Positions 49,867-60,142 are shown, numbered from the stretch's first letter. The stretch: 64,000 nucleotides of DNA from G963701675 sp963701675 (GCA_963701675.1 OY969623.1:372001-436000); one strand, 5' to 3'. Notes: generated by a model not told the origin, from the letters alone. Made by a program: numbers and translations.

Positions 49867-52800
49867 ATGAGCGAGCCTTCCTCAATCGAAGCTTCCGCGC
49901 GGGATGCGGAACGGCGGGCCGAAGCCCTGGCCGAACACTACCTCGACCAGTTGCAGGCCGGACACGCCGTGGACCGCGAGGCGCTCGTCGAGCGCCCATC
50001 CGGACATCGCCGACGTGCTGGCGCCGCGGCTAGCGCTCGTTGACATGATGCTCAAGCTCACCCGTGCCGGTCGCAGAGGCGTCGCCGCGACACCGCTGGA
50101 ACGCGCTCGGCACCTTCGCTGCCCCCACTGCGGCAACGCCATCCAAATCGTCGAACCGCAGCCCGGCGAAGTCACCTGCGCGAGTTGCGGCAGTTCGTTC
50201 CACGTTGACATTAATGCCACAACCTCACATCGGCCTTCGCCGTTGCCGGGGAAAATCGGGAAGTTCGAAATCCTGGAGATTTTGGGCAGCGGCACCTTCG
50301 GCAACGTGTACAAGGCCCGCGATCCGGAACTCGATCGAATCGTCGCCTTGAAAGTGCCCCGCGCCGGCACATTCGGCACGCCGCAGGAGGAAGAACGATT
50401 TCTCCGCGAAGCACGCAGTGCCGCTCAACTCAGCCACCCATCCATCGTCAAAGTCCACGAGATCGGCCGGGAAAACGGCTTGCCGTATTTAGTGAGCGAC
50501 TATGTCGAAGGCTTGACGCTGGCCGACCTGATCACGGGCAGCCGGCCGACCTTCCGCGAAAGCGCCGCGTTAGTTGCCAAAGTCGCCGACGCCCTGCACT
50601 ACGCCCACGAACGCCGCATCATTCATCGGGATGTGAAACCGAGCAACATCCTCATTTCGTTTAGCCGCCGTCCTCAGAACGGCGCGGACGGCAACGAGCC
50701 GGCCACCCTCGCGTTAAGCACGCCGGATCAAGTACCGCTCATCACCGACTTCGGCCTGGCCCGCCGTGACGAGGGCGAGATCACGGTCACACTCGAAGGC
50801 CAAGTCTTGGGCACGCCGGCATACATGGCCCCGGAACAAGCAGCTGGCGATCAACAACACGTCGATGCAAAAAGCGACGTCTACAGCCTCGGCGTCGTGC
50901 TGTACGAACTGCTAACCGGCGAACTGCCCTTTCGCGGCAACTCGCGGATGCTATTGCACCAGGTTCTACACGACGAGCCGCGCCCGCCACGCACCTTAAA
51001 TGACCGCATTCCCCGCGACTTGGAAACGACCTGTTTGAAGGCGATGGCGAAGTCTCCGGGCCGCCGTTACGCCATCGCGGCGGAGTTCGCCGCCGATCTG
51101 CGGCGGTTTCTGAACGGCGAGCCGATTCTGGCACGGCCGGTGGGGCGGGGAGAGAAGGCAAGGAAGTGGGTCCGGCGGAATAAGGTCGTGGCGGGATTGG
51201 CGGGGGCGGTAATCTTGACTCTAACCGTGGGCATTATCGGCGTTGGCTACTTCGCGTTTGCCGAGCAAGAGCGGGCGCATGAGCTAGACCAGGCGCGTCA
51301 GGAAGAGGGAAAACGCGCCGATGAGCTCGATGCAGCCCTAAAGAAAGCAAATGAACAACGGTACATCTCAGATATGCGACTCATTCAAAAAGCGTGGGAA
51401 GACAATCAACTCGTCCGCGTAGACGAACTACTCGACGCCCATGTCCCTAATTCCCATACGAACGATTTGCGCGGCGTCGAGTGGTGTTACTGGAAACGGC
51501 GCAGCAATTCTGAACTTATGGTGCTTAGAGGACACACTGGTTGGTCGACGGGCGTTGCTTTTACAAACGACGGTAGGTTCCTTGCAAGCGGATCCACAGA
51601 TGGTTCAGTGCGCATCTGGGATTTGGCGACCCGTCGCGAGCTAAAAAGTCTCATTGGGCCGAAAGCCGCTGTCCACGCGCTGGCAATTAGTCCGGATGGA
51701 AAGAAATTAGCGACGGCATCCGACGATGACACCCTGCGCATTTGGCACATTCAGTCTGGCCAAATCGCCAAGACTATCAAATGGGATACTCCACACCGAG
51801 ATTTCAAGACGTGGTTCGTCTGTTTTGGAAGAAACAGTCACCTGGTTGCTGGAAAGTCGGCTACCGCCTCGGCCGTAAATAACGAAAAAATACAGCAATC
51901 AGCGATTGGCGTCTGGGATGTTGACACGGGCCTCCCCTTTGCCACATTGGACCAAGAATCATCGCGGCACCGGAGTATTATCTCAATCGCAATGCTGGAA
52001 GGCGGGATGTCAATACTCGCTGCATTTGGAGACCAGGTACGCAAATGGGATATTGCGAGCGGAAATAGCACTGTAGTGCACGAAGGGGATTTTCACGAGT
52101 CCATTACGTTTAGCTCGGATGGCCGCATGGCCTGCGCCGTCGAGGACACGGCCAAGATCCTTGAAACCATCCGCTGGAACGAGATAACGACCATGCGCAC
52201 ACCGAAAAAAGCATCGCCTTATGAAACAGCCTATGCAACGGGGTTTGCACTTGGCCGGAGATTTCATGGGGGTCGGAGGGCCAACTTGGCATTAGGGCGG
52301 AACGGTGCGCTGCTGGTACAAATATCTCGAGACTACAGTATGCTTCAGCTTTGGGACGTCGTAACCGGTCGATCGTTGGGCGATATTCGCCTCGGAAGCC
52401 CACTATTCGATGTCGCCATCAGCCCTGATAACAGGCGACTTGCTACAACCCATTATGATGGGACCGTACGGGTCTGGGACGTATGTAATACGCAAGGCCC
52501 TTTGCAATTCGACTTTTCGGACGAAAGTTCAAGACTAACTCGGACACGTTTTGGCTTCTGGTCCGTCGGATTTCCAAACGCGAATATGTGTCAGATCCGC
52601 GACGCATTAACCGCATGTATCGTCGCGGAATGGGAGCACGAATACGGGGCCGTCAATCGGCATGTCGTCGCGGCGGATGGAGAGCGGGTCGCTTTAGCTC
52701 TTAACGACTCAGTTCGCATCGTAAAGGCGAAAACTGGCGAACAACTTTGGCATCTCAAATGTGACGGTGATGAGGCGGACTACTTATCATTCAGTCCCGA

Positions 52801-54048
52801 CTGTCGGTTTCTGGCCGCCGCGAAACGTTGGGGTTCGAATATTCGGGTTTGGGACATGTCATCCGGAAAGCTTGCTCGCGAAATTGCCATGCATGACTTC
52901 AAAGTAAATTGCATCGCATACACTCCGGACGGAAAGCATCTCGTAGTTGGCGGCACGAACAGATCGGTTACCGCTTTTGAAGCAATCACCGGAAACCCTT
53001 CTCATCAGGTGTGTGCTTTGGAGGATAGTGCCGATGTGCTTTGCTTCAGTGCCGATGGTGCTTATATCGCGATTGCGACTGATTTGGTTTGCCAGGTTTT
53101 TGATTTCCACACCGGAAAACTCCTCGCGTCAATGAAAGGACATGCCTATCCGATTATCGCCCTCGATTTCAGCCCTGATGGAAAACGCCTAGCAACGGCG
53201 TCATACGACGGCACGGTACGCCTTTGGAATGTTTCGTCAGGCTCAGAGTTATTACTCATTGGCGAGGACGGTAGTTTGAACGACGTGGCATTTAGCAGAG
53301 ACGGACAATTCATTGTCACATCGGGGTTTTTCCATCATGTTTGGAGCGCTGCATGTTCAACGGATGAGGCACCGCCTGATCGCAACGTCAACCGGGTACA
53401 TCAAACTTGGCTGGAGACCTTCTTAAGGGACGAACTGATTTCGCGCTGCGCGCTGAACAGTATTTTTCCGAAGCCGAGCGCGAAGAGGCAGTGTCGATTG
53501 CCGCAAAGTATCCCAAACAAGGAACTCCCAATCAGCGACACACGTTGGCGACACGCTACGCCCGAAGCCGCATGTCGATGCCTGAACAACACCAATTGAG
53601 TCTCAGGCTGACACAGTCGCTGCCTATTTCGGACTCATTCGATTACGACGCCACAGACTACCTAAATACCCTCGGCATCGCCCAGTACCGCTGCGAGAAA
53701 TACCCCGCCGCGTTCGTTACGCTCACGATCTCCGACTTCACGCATGCGTTCAAAGCCGGCCGCTCCATTCCCGAAGACCTCGCCTTCCTTGCCATGACGC
53801 ACCACCAACTCGGCAACCACGACCAAGCCAAAGCCCTGCTCGCCAAACTCCGTGAGACGATGAAAAAGGGCGAACCGTCCGACGATGCCAAGGCGTTCCT
53901 GAAGGAGGCGGAGGAATTGATTCGTGGGGCGAAAGATTACCATCCATGGGTGGACGAAGATAATCGTGAATCACCGAAAATGGGCGAACCCCCGAGAACG
54001 ACAAGACGACTCTGGCGTCGCTGGCACGGGCTTGGCCCGTCGCACTGA
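49867..54048 (+). CDS. Ser/Thr kinase with zinc-ribbon, WD40 propeller and TPR-like tail, two frameshifts
   Basis: Starts ATG 49867. After residue about 42 (VDREALVER) the frame must change at about 49994 in CGCCCA to continue as HPDIADVLAPRLALVD. A zinc-ribbon (HLRCPHCGN and VTCASCGSSFH) comes next, then the kinase domain with GSGTFGNVYKARD, the ALK lysine, HRDVKPSNILIS, DFGLARR and APEQAAG. A membrane span (VVAGLAGAVILTLTVGIIGV) precedes about eight WD40 units (GVAFTNDGRFLASGSTDGSV, ALDFSPDGKRLATASYDGTV). A second frame change at about 53440-53455 joins the TPR-like tail ending at 54048 (GIAQYRCEKYPAAFVTL, HHQLGNHDQAKALLAKLRET). It is paralogous to the kinase at 42511-46377. The sigma gene lies 29 bases upstream. 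Confidence 0.8.
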
Positions 54049-54106
54049 AGCGGCACGCCGCGGTCTGAGGATCACGATTTCACGTAATCCGGTTCGCTTT
54101 CAAAAG

Positions 54107-54763
54107 CTATCCCGGTATCACAAACGGCCTTACTACGCGCCGACGAAGCGGTAACACTGCGACCGGGACCTCCGCGCAAGCGGCGTGTCTCCGAGCATCA
54201 TTCACATCACGAAGAATCTTCAACAACTGCCGACGAATCGGCGCGTATGGCTCAAACGGAAGCTCGTACAAGTCCAAAACCAAATTCTCCATCGAGCGAT
54301 GCGCTGCCGATGACACGAAGCGAGCTCTAAGATCAAGATAGCGCTCCCGCTCAATCTCCACGTGGGCGTGCCATTGCGTGTCCCGCTCTCCAGATCGAGT
54401 TCGCCCACCGCGCCGAAAGCTGATGGAGTAACCACCATAACGCACGGGAACGCGGCGGATGTCGCGGATTCGGTTGCCTTCTTCGTCAAAAAAACGATGA
54501 TTCCCCTTCGTCGCCATTAACACGAAGAAACGGTCGTGTCGGAGATACTGAAGTTTCGACTGCCCAGCTCGTTTCCGCCGGGCGCGGGTCGATTCCGACA
54601 CCGCGATGCCGTATTTTGCGATAAGCTTGTCGTCCACAACCCGCGCGTCTTTGTGGGCCGGAATTGTCCCGCTCACATAGAACCAGTAGCCGTGCCTCAG
54701 GTAGCAGCAGGCGATTTGCTGAACGAATCCCTCGACGCTGGTCGCTTCGGCCCGATACTGCAT
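54107..54763 (-). CDS. Hypothetical protein found with mobile elements of planctomycetes
   Basis: A 218-residue basic protein from ATG 54763. It contains FVQQIACCYLRHGYWFYVSG, HKDARVVDDKLIAKYGIAVS, ARRKRAGQSKLQYLRHDRFF, VLMATKGNHRFFDEEG and WHAHVEIERERYLDLRARF, then LPFEPYAPIRRQLLKILRDV. I know no function. The many Arg, Lys and Tyr residues suggest nucleic-acid binding, and the order of motifs recalls hypothetical proteins seen repeatedly in planctomycete genomes. The last 15-20 codons look degenerate. It is convergent with the WD40 kinase and lies at the left edge of the replicon-like region. Confidence 0.55.
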   Translation of the reverse strand: MQYRAEATSVEGFVQQIACCYLRHGYWFYVSGTIPAHKDARVVDDKLIAKYGIAVSESTRARRKRAGQSKLQYLRHDRFFVLMATKGNHRFFDEEGNRIRDIRRVPVRYGGYSISFRRGGRTRSGERDTQWHAHVEIERERYLDLRARFVSSAAHRSMENLVLDLYELPFEPYAPIRRQLLKILRDVNDARRHAACAEVPVAVLPLRRRVVRPFVIPG

Positions 54764-55137
54764 GAGCCTCCGATACAGAGAAAAGGAGCTCGTTCAACGG
54801 CACAAGCTCCATGGAAAGCCGTTTCCTTTGGAAGAACACAAATGGCTCGGCAACGGCCGATTGCGGCATCCATGCCATCCTCGCTTACGAGGACCGCAAT
54901 CTGGTGCGTGCCGGCGGCGACAGCGGCGGGGCGCTACATTCTTAAGTTGCGCCCCGCCAATCCATACTACCTGTCACCAAACAAAACCTCCGACGGCCTC
55001 TACGTGTATGAGCACACGACGAGGTACCGCCGTCGATCCGCCGCCACAAAAGAAAAGCCCTCCCGAGCAACTCTTGAGTAGCCGCTTGCGCCTTTCCAAG
55101 GACCGCCGGACGATTCCCTGAACCGTCCGGCGGTACG
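54764..55137. other. Intergenic stretch, no gene seen
   Basis: About 370 bases upstream of the - strand hypothetical gene. The open frames on both strands look like chance frames. It includes the promoter region for that gene. Confidence 0.35.
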
Positions 55138-55850
55138 TCACATCGACAAGTACATACTGCCCGTCAGCCCTTTCGTTGTTGCGAATGCACCGCGCCGGCA
55201 TGCGCCGCGCTTTAGACCCTTACGTGGGGTCGCACAAGCGCCGGTCGCCATACACAGCATGGCACTAACGCTCCAGCACCACCCGGAGCGCGCAAACGAG
55301 TTACGACTGCCTTGCCGCAACATCGCCCGGTCTCCCGACCGGCTTCTACTTGGGCCACACTCCCCCTCTACGGCGTTTGAATCACCTGGACGACTAATCC
55401 AGGCACCGGACACCACTCCGGCAGCCGCAGAGGTTCCTGCGTTAGTCATCTCCTTCATCTTGCGGATCACGTCGCTATCCCGTTCACCGGGAGAGGTCCA
55501 AGCCGTATGTCCAAGTCTCCCGACTCGGCATAGTTTCCCGCGGCGATTGCCGCAGATTTCTGGGGGCCGAACGTAGAAGCACCCCCGTACCCATCGGTTG
55601 GAACCGTTCGCAGTTCGGCATCGTCTTCCGCAAGACTCACCGGCAAGCCCTTGCGGGCCTATCGTGGTTGAGCTATTCGCGGCCATCGGGTTTGCCGATG
55701 GTCCCCGGACGGGTCAGGTCCGGTCCCGGCAGTTGCCTGCTCGGAAGCTCCCCACGCCGGGCAGGTTGAACGCACCCAAAGGGCGCGAACCCCCTGCGCA
55801 GGATTACGTGACACCGCAGTGTCACCTCACCTGCTTTGAAAGATGACGGC
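55138..55850 (-). ncRNA. Possible structured RNA, perhaps a group II intron remnant without its RT gene
   Basis: On the - strand this GC-rich 0.7 kb has many short complementary segments (for example GTGACAC-loop-GTGTCAC at 55808-55825, and GTCGGGAGACC and GAGTCGGGAGACTTGG-like stems) and purine-rich single-strand-like tracts such as GGGATAGCGACGTGATCCGC. No protein of known type is encoded, though a 182-codon frame is open by composition. The texture resembles domain I of a bacterial group II intron, but I could not identify the 5' GUGYG, the domain V hairpin or a reverse-transcriptase gene. Low confidence. Confidence 0.3.
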
Positions 55851-56337
55851 CTTGGCTAAAACTGCCAAGGTATGTCCGCATCGCCCCCGCTCCTGTGCAG
55901 GGACGCGTGCGCCATCGGATAGAATCGTCAGATTACTCGCTCCACAACGTCTGACATACGAGGCCAGCCGTGCGGATCGGATTACTTGACGAAGCCTCCG
56001 TCGAGCATGGCGAACTACTCTCGCAGTACCATGCTCTACGGGCCGACCACGCGACGAATGGTGAGTTCGTCCCCTTAGCTCGACTGGTGAGGTCGAGTTT
56101 ACCGGATGCGATCGCTTGCCGAAGTCCGTCTTGCTTGTCACCCTTTAACCGATGAACTTCCATCGGTTTTCCGAGCAACGCGTTGGACATGAACAACAGC
56201 CGCCAGCGGGCATCCGATTCCCGCTGACATCTGTCTCAATACCGTACCCGTCAGGAACCTCAAGGGCGCTAATGCAAATTCTCCCGGAGTCCCGCGACAT
56301 TTTGCATTTCGACTGAAACCGTGCTAAACGGTCGGGA
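55851..56337. other. Intergenic stretch, no gene seen
   Basis: About 490 bases between the possible RNA and the exonuclease gene. A 61-codon + frame (GTG 55970) looks non-coding. The promoter of the exonuclease gene should lie at its right end. Confidence 0.35.
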
Positions 56338-56946
56338 ATGAGCGATGAACGATTAGTGTTCGTGGACATTGAGTCCGCGGGACTGGAGACCTGGCGGCCG
56401 ATCATCCAGATCGCGGCGGTCGCGGTAACGAGCCGCCTGACAAACCTGGAATCGTTTGAAGCCAAGATTCGGTTCAACAAACGCTTTGCCGATCCGCAAT
56501 CTCTGAACAAGAATCATTACTGCCCTGAACGCTGGAAACGTGAATCGCTGCCCGCTTCCATCGTGGCCCGACAATTCACCGACTTTCTGAGACGCCATGC
56601 AACGATCGACGTCGTGTCCGGACGGAAACGCACGTATCAAGTCGCCCAGTTGGTGGCGCACAACGCGAGCTTCGATGGGCCATTTTTGCAAGCTTGGTTC
56701 GAACGACTTGGGATGTTCTTCCCGGGACACTTTCGAGTGCTTTGCACCATGCAACGCGCCGTGTGGTTATTCCACGAAGACAAATCCCTCACGCCGCCGG
56801 CGGATTTCAAGCTGGCCACACTTTGCCAATACTTCGGCGTGCGCCTGCGCCCGGAGGAGGCCCACGATGCCATGGCCGACGTACGCGCCACGGTCGAGCT
56901 TTATCAAGCGATGATGACTCGTTCCACACAGCGCGCCGCTGCCTAA
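56338..56946 (+). CDS. DEDDh 3'-5' exonuclease (DnaQ-like)
   Basis: A 202-residue RNase-T/DnaQ-type exonuclease. ExoI is VFVDIESAG (Asp and Glu), ExoII is VAHNASFDGPFLQAWFERLG (Asp), and ExoIII is AHDAMADVRATVELYQ (His and Asp), so all five catalytic positions of the DEDDh class are present. These enzymes remove nucleotides from 3' ends in proofreading or RNA/DNA turnover. The protein lacks other domains, so it could be a free proofreading subunit, an oligoribonuclease-like enzyme or a plasmid-borne exonuclease. It stands alone on the + strand beside the convergent RepA gene. Confidence 0.85.
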   Translation: MSDERLVFVDIESAGLETWRPIIQIAAVAVTSRLTNLESFEAKIRFNKRFADPQSLNKNHYCPERWKRESLPASIVARQFTDFLRRHATIDVVSGRKRTYQVAQLVAHNASFDGPFLQAWFERLGMFFPGHFRVLCTMQRAVWLFHEDKSLTPPADFKLATLCQYFGVRLRPEEAHDAMADVRATVELYQAMMTRSTQRAAA

Positions 56947-57133
56947 CAAGGCGAGCCGTTCCGTCACGGCTTATGTGCTACGGCGTTTCGTTCAAAGTGA
57001 TCCAGCAGAAGCATTTGCCGATAGATTTCCAAGAGTTTTCCTCCGGACGTTTTCGCGCGGAGATACGCGCTTCGCTTCGTGGGGTCCGCTGTCCCCAACG
57101 ACGCGGCTTCGAACGCTTTTTTCTCTTGGTCAT

Positions 57134-58462
57134 CTAAAGTGTCCCAAAAGCCCGAGAACGGCTCCAGACGCGACGCCGTTTCACGCCGGCGGTCAGCGTC
57201 CGCGCGCGAGAAAATTCCTGTACGGGCGGTTTACGGGAATTTGAGGCCTGCTTGCGTTCCGTTCGCTGTTGGGAACTCACGAATCCCGGCGGCATCCGGT
57301 ACTTGTGCGGATTCTTGATGCTATCGACGAGAAATCCCGGTCCCCTTTCCCGACCGTTCGTACGATACCAATCGAATAATTCCAACATGGTCTGAATTTG
57401 CTCGGGTGCGTGAGCGGCAACCAAATCCTCGGCGACCACAGGCCCGATACCGCGGCGTGCAAGCTCGACTTCGAGGTCCGCCGCTTTGGTTTCCTTCACG
57501 CGATCTTCAACCGCTGCTTTCCGTCCCGGCCGCTTCCGCTGAAAGACAACTTCCCATTTTCCGCGACTGAGTTTGCGATAGCGACGCTCCGCGGATAGCG
57601 AGCGAAGTTCCCAGAGCTTTTCCAGCTCTCTGATTCCCGCTGTTAATGCACGCTTAATTTGCGCGGTGTTGTAGTGCTCGCTTACCCGCACCTTCCGCAA
57701 CGCAAGGTCGTCGAGGTCGAACACCACTTCGTCTCCGTGATAGAACCGCTTGTCAAGCAGGCGGTAAAGACGTTTGGCCACGGGGTCCGAAAGCCGACAA
57801 TACAGGTCCCAATCGAGGCGTTTGAGATAGCCGGCCTGAAAGCTGTTAAAAAGCACTTCGTTCCAGACAAACCAAGAGCTTGCCGGCGAGTGGACGCGCT
57901 CAGAATCCTCGCGTTCGTAGACGTAGAGGTTGTCGAAAATGCCGAAGTCGCGGTTGACCCAGCTTTTCCGGGCATGGTCGTAAAACGCCCGGTCCGAGTA
58001 AACCGTGACACCCTTCCAACGGCGAAGGGACGAGGTCACTCGGCGGTAATACTTGCCTTCATCGGGCCAACGCAAGAGCTTGAGCAGTTCATACCTGCTG
58101 AAATGGACCTCACGCACACGGAAGCCCATTAGGTGTGATACTTGAATGCACGCCAGCAGCACGTCTTCATCTTTAGCCGTCGGTAACCCATAACGGTCGC
58201 TTCCGGAAATCGCCAGTTGCCGCTTGACCATTTCTTTTCGCTCCCGGTCCCAGACCTCGTCTGTGAACACGACCGTCTTGCGCCCATCCAGGAACCGATC
58301 CGTCACCGGCGTAAGCGGGAATTCGGCAAGGTTCATTTCGTCCCTGCCAGCCGAGTAGTCCTCCCTTTTGAGTTTCCCAGCAGCGCAATGGAGGAGTTTT
58401 TCCCCTTCTTCTTTCTCCTCAAGGTCAACCGGCGTTGTTGTTGAGTTTGTACAAGTACTCAT
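57134..58462 (-). CDS. repA: Plasmid-type replication initiator protein (RepA, PF10134-like)
   Basis: A 442-residue initiator from ATG 58462. The conserved core begins at about residue 41 (DEMNLAEFPLTPVTDR), with VVFTDEVWDRERKEMVKRQL, SGSDRYGLPTAKDEDVLLAC, HFSRYELLKLLRWPDEGKYY, SLRRWKGVTVYSDRAFYD and FNSFQAGYLKRLDWDLYCRL. This order matches the planctomycete/proteobacterial replication initiator protein A family, which binds iterons and loads the replisome. Four iteron-like repeats lie just upstream at 58519-58613, and a parA-type gene runs the other way beyond them. The C-terminus is basic (RKQASNSRKPPVQ). This is good evidence that the region is, or derives from, a plasmid. Confidence 0.85.
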   Translation of the reverse strand: MSTCTNSTTTPVDLEEKEEGEKLLHCAAGKLKREDYSAGRDEMNLAEFPLTPVTDRFLDGRKTVVFTDEVWDRERKEMVKRQLAISGSDRYGLPTAKDEDVLLACIQVSHLMGFRVREVHFSRYELLKLLRWPDEGKYYRRVTSSLRRWKGVTVYSDRAFYDHARKSWVNRDFGIFDNLYVYEREDSERVHSPASSWFVWNEVLFNSFQAGYLKRLDWDLYCRLSDPVAKRLYRLLDKRFYHGDEVVFDLDDLALRKVRVSEHYNTAQIKRALTAGIRELEKLWELRSLSAERRYRKLSRGKWEVVFQRKRPGRKAAVEDRVKETKAADLEVELARRGIGPVVAEDLVAAHAPEQIQTMLELFDWYRTNGRERGPGFLVDSIKNPHKYRMPPGFVSSQQRTERKQASNSRKPPVQEFSRARTLTAGVKRRRVWSRSRAFGTL

Positions 58463-58518
58463 TACAAAGTACGGTCCATGAATTCGTGAATGAATCCGAG
58501 AGCTTGCCCTCGCGAAAA

Positions 58519-58613
58519 GTGTTTCATTTCCCGGTGTCTACCCGCTGAAACGTGTGTCGTTTCCCGGTAAGTCGGTGTGTCGTTTCCCGGTAAAAAGTGT
58601 TTCATTTCCCGGT
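58519..58613. repeat. Four iteron-like direct repeats (probable replication origin)
   Basis: The 17-base unit GTGTKTCRTTTCCCGGT appears at 58519-58535, 58552-58568, 58575-58591 and 58597-58613. The outer two read GTGTTTCATTTCCCGGT; the inner two read GTGTGTCGTTTCCCGGT. The last three start 22-23 bases apart, about two helical turns, as expected for initiator binding sites on one face of the DNA. They lie just before the repA start. Confidence 0.85.
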
Positions 58614-58668
58614 ATCCTGGCGGGAGCTTCTTAAGTTCCTTCCCGATAGCATCGTCGTGCTCAACCAT

Positions 58669-59019
58669 GGCTTCAGTGCCGCACCAATGTTGTCATGTTT
58701 AAGTCGCTTGAACCAGAGTCGCATCACTTCCCACTTCCTGCAACCATGATTTGTCTCTCGGCTGACTGGTCAGTCAGCAAGCAAGCTTGCTGGCTTGCAG
58801 CCTTTCCCTGATTCCGTTCGGCCTCGGGCGGTGACGAACTGCCGCGCGGTAAGTCAGCCGACAAGTCATGCGCGCGGCGTCCCCGCCAGGAAGGTTGATT
58901 GTTGCATGCGCCGTCAACCGTCTATCCAGCCGGCTGGACAGTAGGCAGTATGCCGGTCTACGCAGCCGGCAGAAAAAACTGCTTGCCGGTTTTCCGGCAT
59001 GTGACGTAACTTTCCGGTC
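58669..59019. promoter_or_regulatory. repA-parA divergent control region with CCGGC palindromes
   Basis: No gene is seen in these 350 bases. It holds a perfect 14-base palindrome, TCCAGCCGGCTGGA (58925-58938), a TGCCGG-TTTT-CCGGCA inverted repeat (58984-58999) and several further CCGG(C/T) motifs up to the parA start. These are suited to autoregulation by ParA or its partner, or to a centromere-like site. It also includes a CAGTCAGC-AAGCAAGCTTGCTG-GCTTGC stretch near 58770-58798 with short internal palindromes. Confidence 0.55.
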
Positions 59020-59718
59020 ATGATCATTGCGCTAGTGAACCAGAAAGGCGGGGTCGGGAAATCGACTATCGCCGGCAGCCTTGCGGGTTGGCTAGTGAGC
59101 CACGGCCACCAAGTCATTTTTGCCGATTGCGACACTCAGCAATCGTCATCCGAATGGCTGCGCGAGGCGTTGCCCGAACTCCGCGTTGTCCGGCTTCAAA
59201 CTGCCGACGAGGTGCTTGATGAGCTTCCGGAACTCGGAAAGGAATCCGCTTTTGTCGTTGCCGATGGACCCGGAAGCCAGACCGACACCAGTCGGGCGCT
59301 TCTTATGTGGGCCGATCTTGCGGTGATTCCGTGCAAGGCAAGCATGTTTGAGGTGCGAGCGCTTGCTAAAAATACGGCGTTTGTCCGCCAAGCTCAGGCA
59401 ATACGAAAAGGACCGCCAGATGCAGTTGCCGTCCTGAGCATGGTGGGAAAAGACTATCGGCTGACCAAAGACATGCGCGAGGCAGCGAGGTCGCTTGACC
59501 TCTCGCTTGCAACCACGGCCGTGACACTACGCCAGTCGTACGCCGACGCGCCCGGCCAGGCTACGTTTGTCTGGAACATGGGATATGCCGCCCGTGATGC
59601 TGCCGAAGAAATCGATGCTCTCTTTCGCGAACTTCTTCCCGAAGCAGTCGCTAGCAAAGTTACTTCAATTCGAAAGGGAAGGGGACAATCGCGGATGAAT
59701 GACCATCGCTCAACATAA
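59020..59718 (+). CDS. parA: ParA-family partition ATPase
   Basis: ATG 59020 starts a 232-residue ParA of the small (type Ib) class without an N-terminal helix-turn-helix. The deviant Walker A KGGVGKST is at 9-16, Walker A' FADCDTQQSSSEW at 34-46, and Walker B FVVADGPGSQTD near 79-90. VIPCKASMFEVRAL and VLSMVGKDYRLTKDM follow, as in planctomycete ParA proteins. With RepA it supports a plasmid segregation role: ATP-bound ParA coats DNA and moves the plasmid when stimulated by a ParB-like partner. The downstream gene (59744) is the natural partner. The upstream palindromes may be its operator or centromere. Confidence 0.9.
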   Translation: MIIALVNQKGGVGKSTIAGSLAGWLVSHGHQVIFADCDTQQSSSEWLREALPELRVVRLQTADEVLDELPELGKESAFVVADGPGSQTDTSRALLMWADLAVIPCKASMFEVRALAKNTAFVRQAQAIRKGPPDAVAVLSMVGKDYRLTKDMREAARSLDLSLATTAVTLRQSYADAPGQATFVWNMGYAARDAAEEIDALFRELLPEAVASKVTSIRKGRGQSRMNDHRST

Positions 59719-59743
59719 TAAGTACTTTGAGGGAGAACGGACA

Positions 59744-60124
59744 ATGACCGACCGCAGACCACTTTTATCCGGAATCAATGCGATTCCGAATACAGACCCC
59801 GACGAAGTCCGCATGTTTGTCAAACAGGATAAGAGGCCTCAGTTTCCGGAACCGCGGGAACTCACACCTGTGGCCGAGCCCGAGTCCGATTCAGTGAAGT
59901 CCGTACCGCAAGACCGACCTCGCACACGACGACGCACGAAAACTGCTGGCGTAAATCCCGTCGGTTTGATCCCAGTGACGGTGCGACTTCGTCCTGAGGT
60001 TGCGGGTGCTCTCAAGCGTGCTTCCCTTGAGCGCCAGCTTGCCGGTGAAGAACTCTTTGCTCAACAAGAGATCGTCGAACAGTCGCTTGAACCGTGGCTA
60101 CGAACAAACGGATATCTCACATGA
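59744..60124 (+). CDS. Small probable DNA-binding partner of ParA
   Basis: ATG 59744 has a GAGGGAGA ribosome site and starts a 126-residue protein 25 bases after the parA stop. The N-terminal half is proline- and charge-rich and probably disordered (PEPRELTPVAEPESDS; RPRTRRRTKT). The C-terminal part VGLIPVTVRLRPEVAGALKR then helices ASLERQLAGE and QEIVEQSLEPWLRTNGYL fits a ribbon-helix-helix fold, like RHH ParB-type partners of type Ib ParA. It probably binds the centromere and stimulates ParA. No known family is matched with certainty. Confidence 0.65.
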   Translation: MTDRRPLLSGINAIPNTDPDEVRMFVKQDKRPQFPEPRELTPVAEPESDSVKSVPQDRPRTRRRTKTAGVNPVGLIPVTVRLRPEVAGALKRASLERQLAGEELFAQQEIVEQSLEPWLRTNGYLT

Positions 60125-60142
60125 ACGCTGGCGGTGTGAGCA

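Noticed and set aside
55138..55686. 182-codon frame on the - strand as a protein gene
   Set aside because: Composition (Gly, Arg, Ser) and lack of recognisable motifs suggest an open frame in a GC-rich, possibly structured RNA region.
58462..58668. 68-codon frame on the - strand directly upstream of repA
   Set aside because: It is made largely of the iteron repeats, so the open frame is explained by repeat composition.
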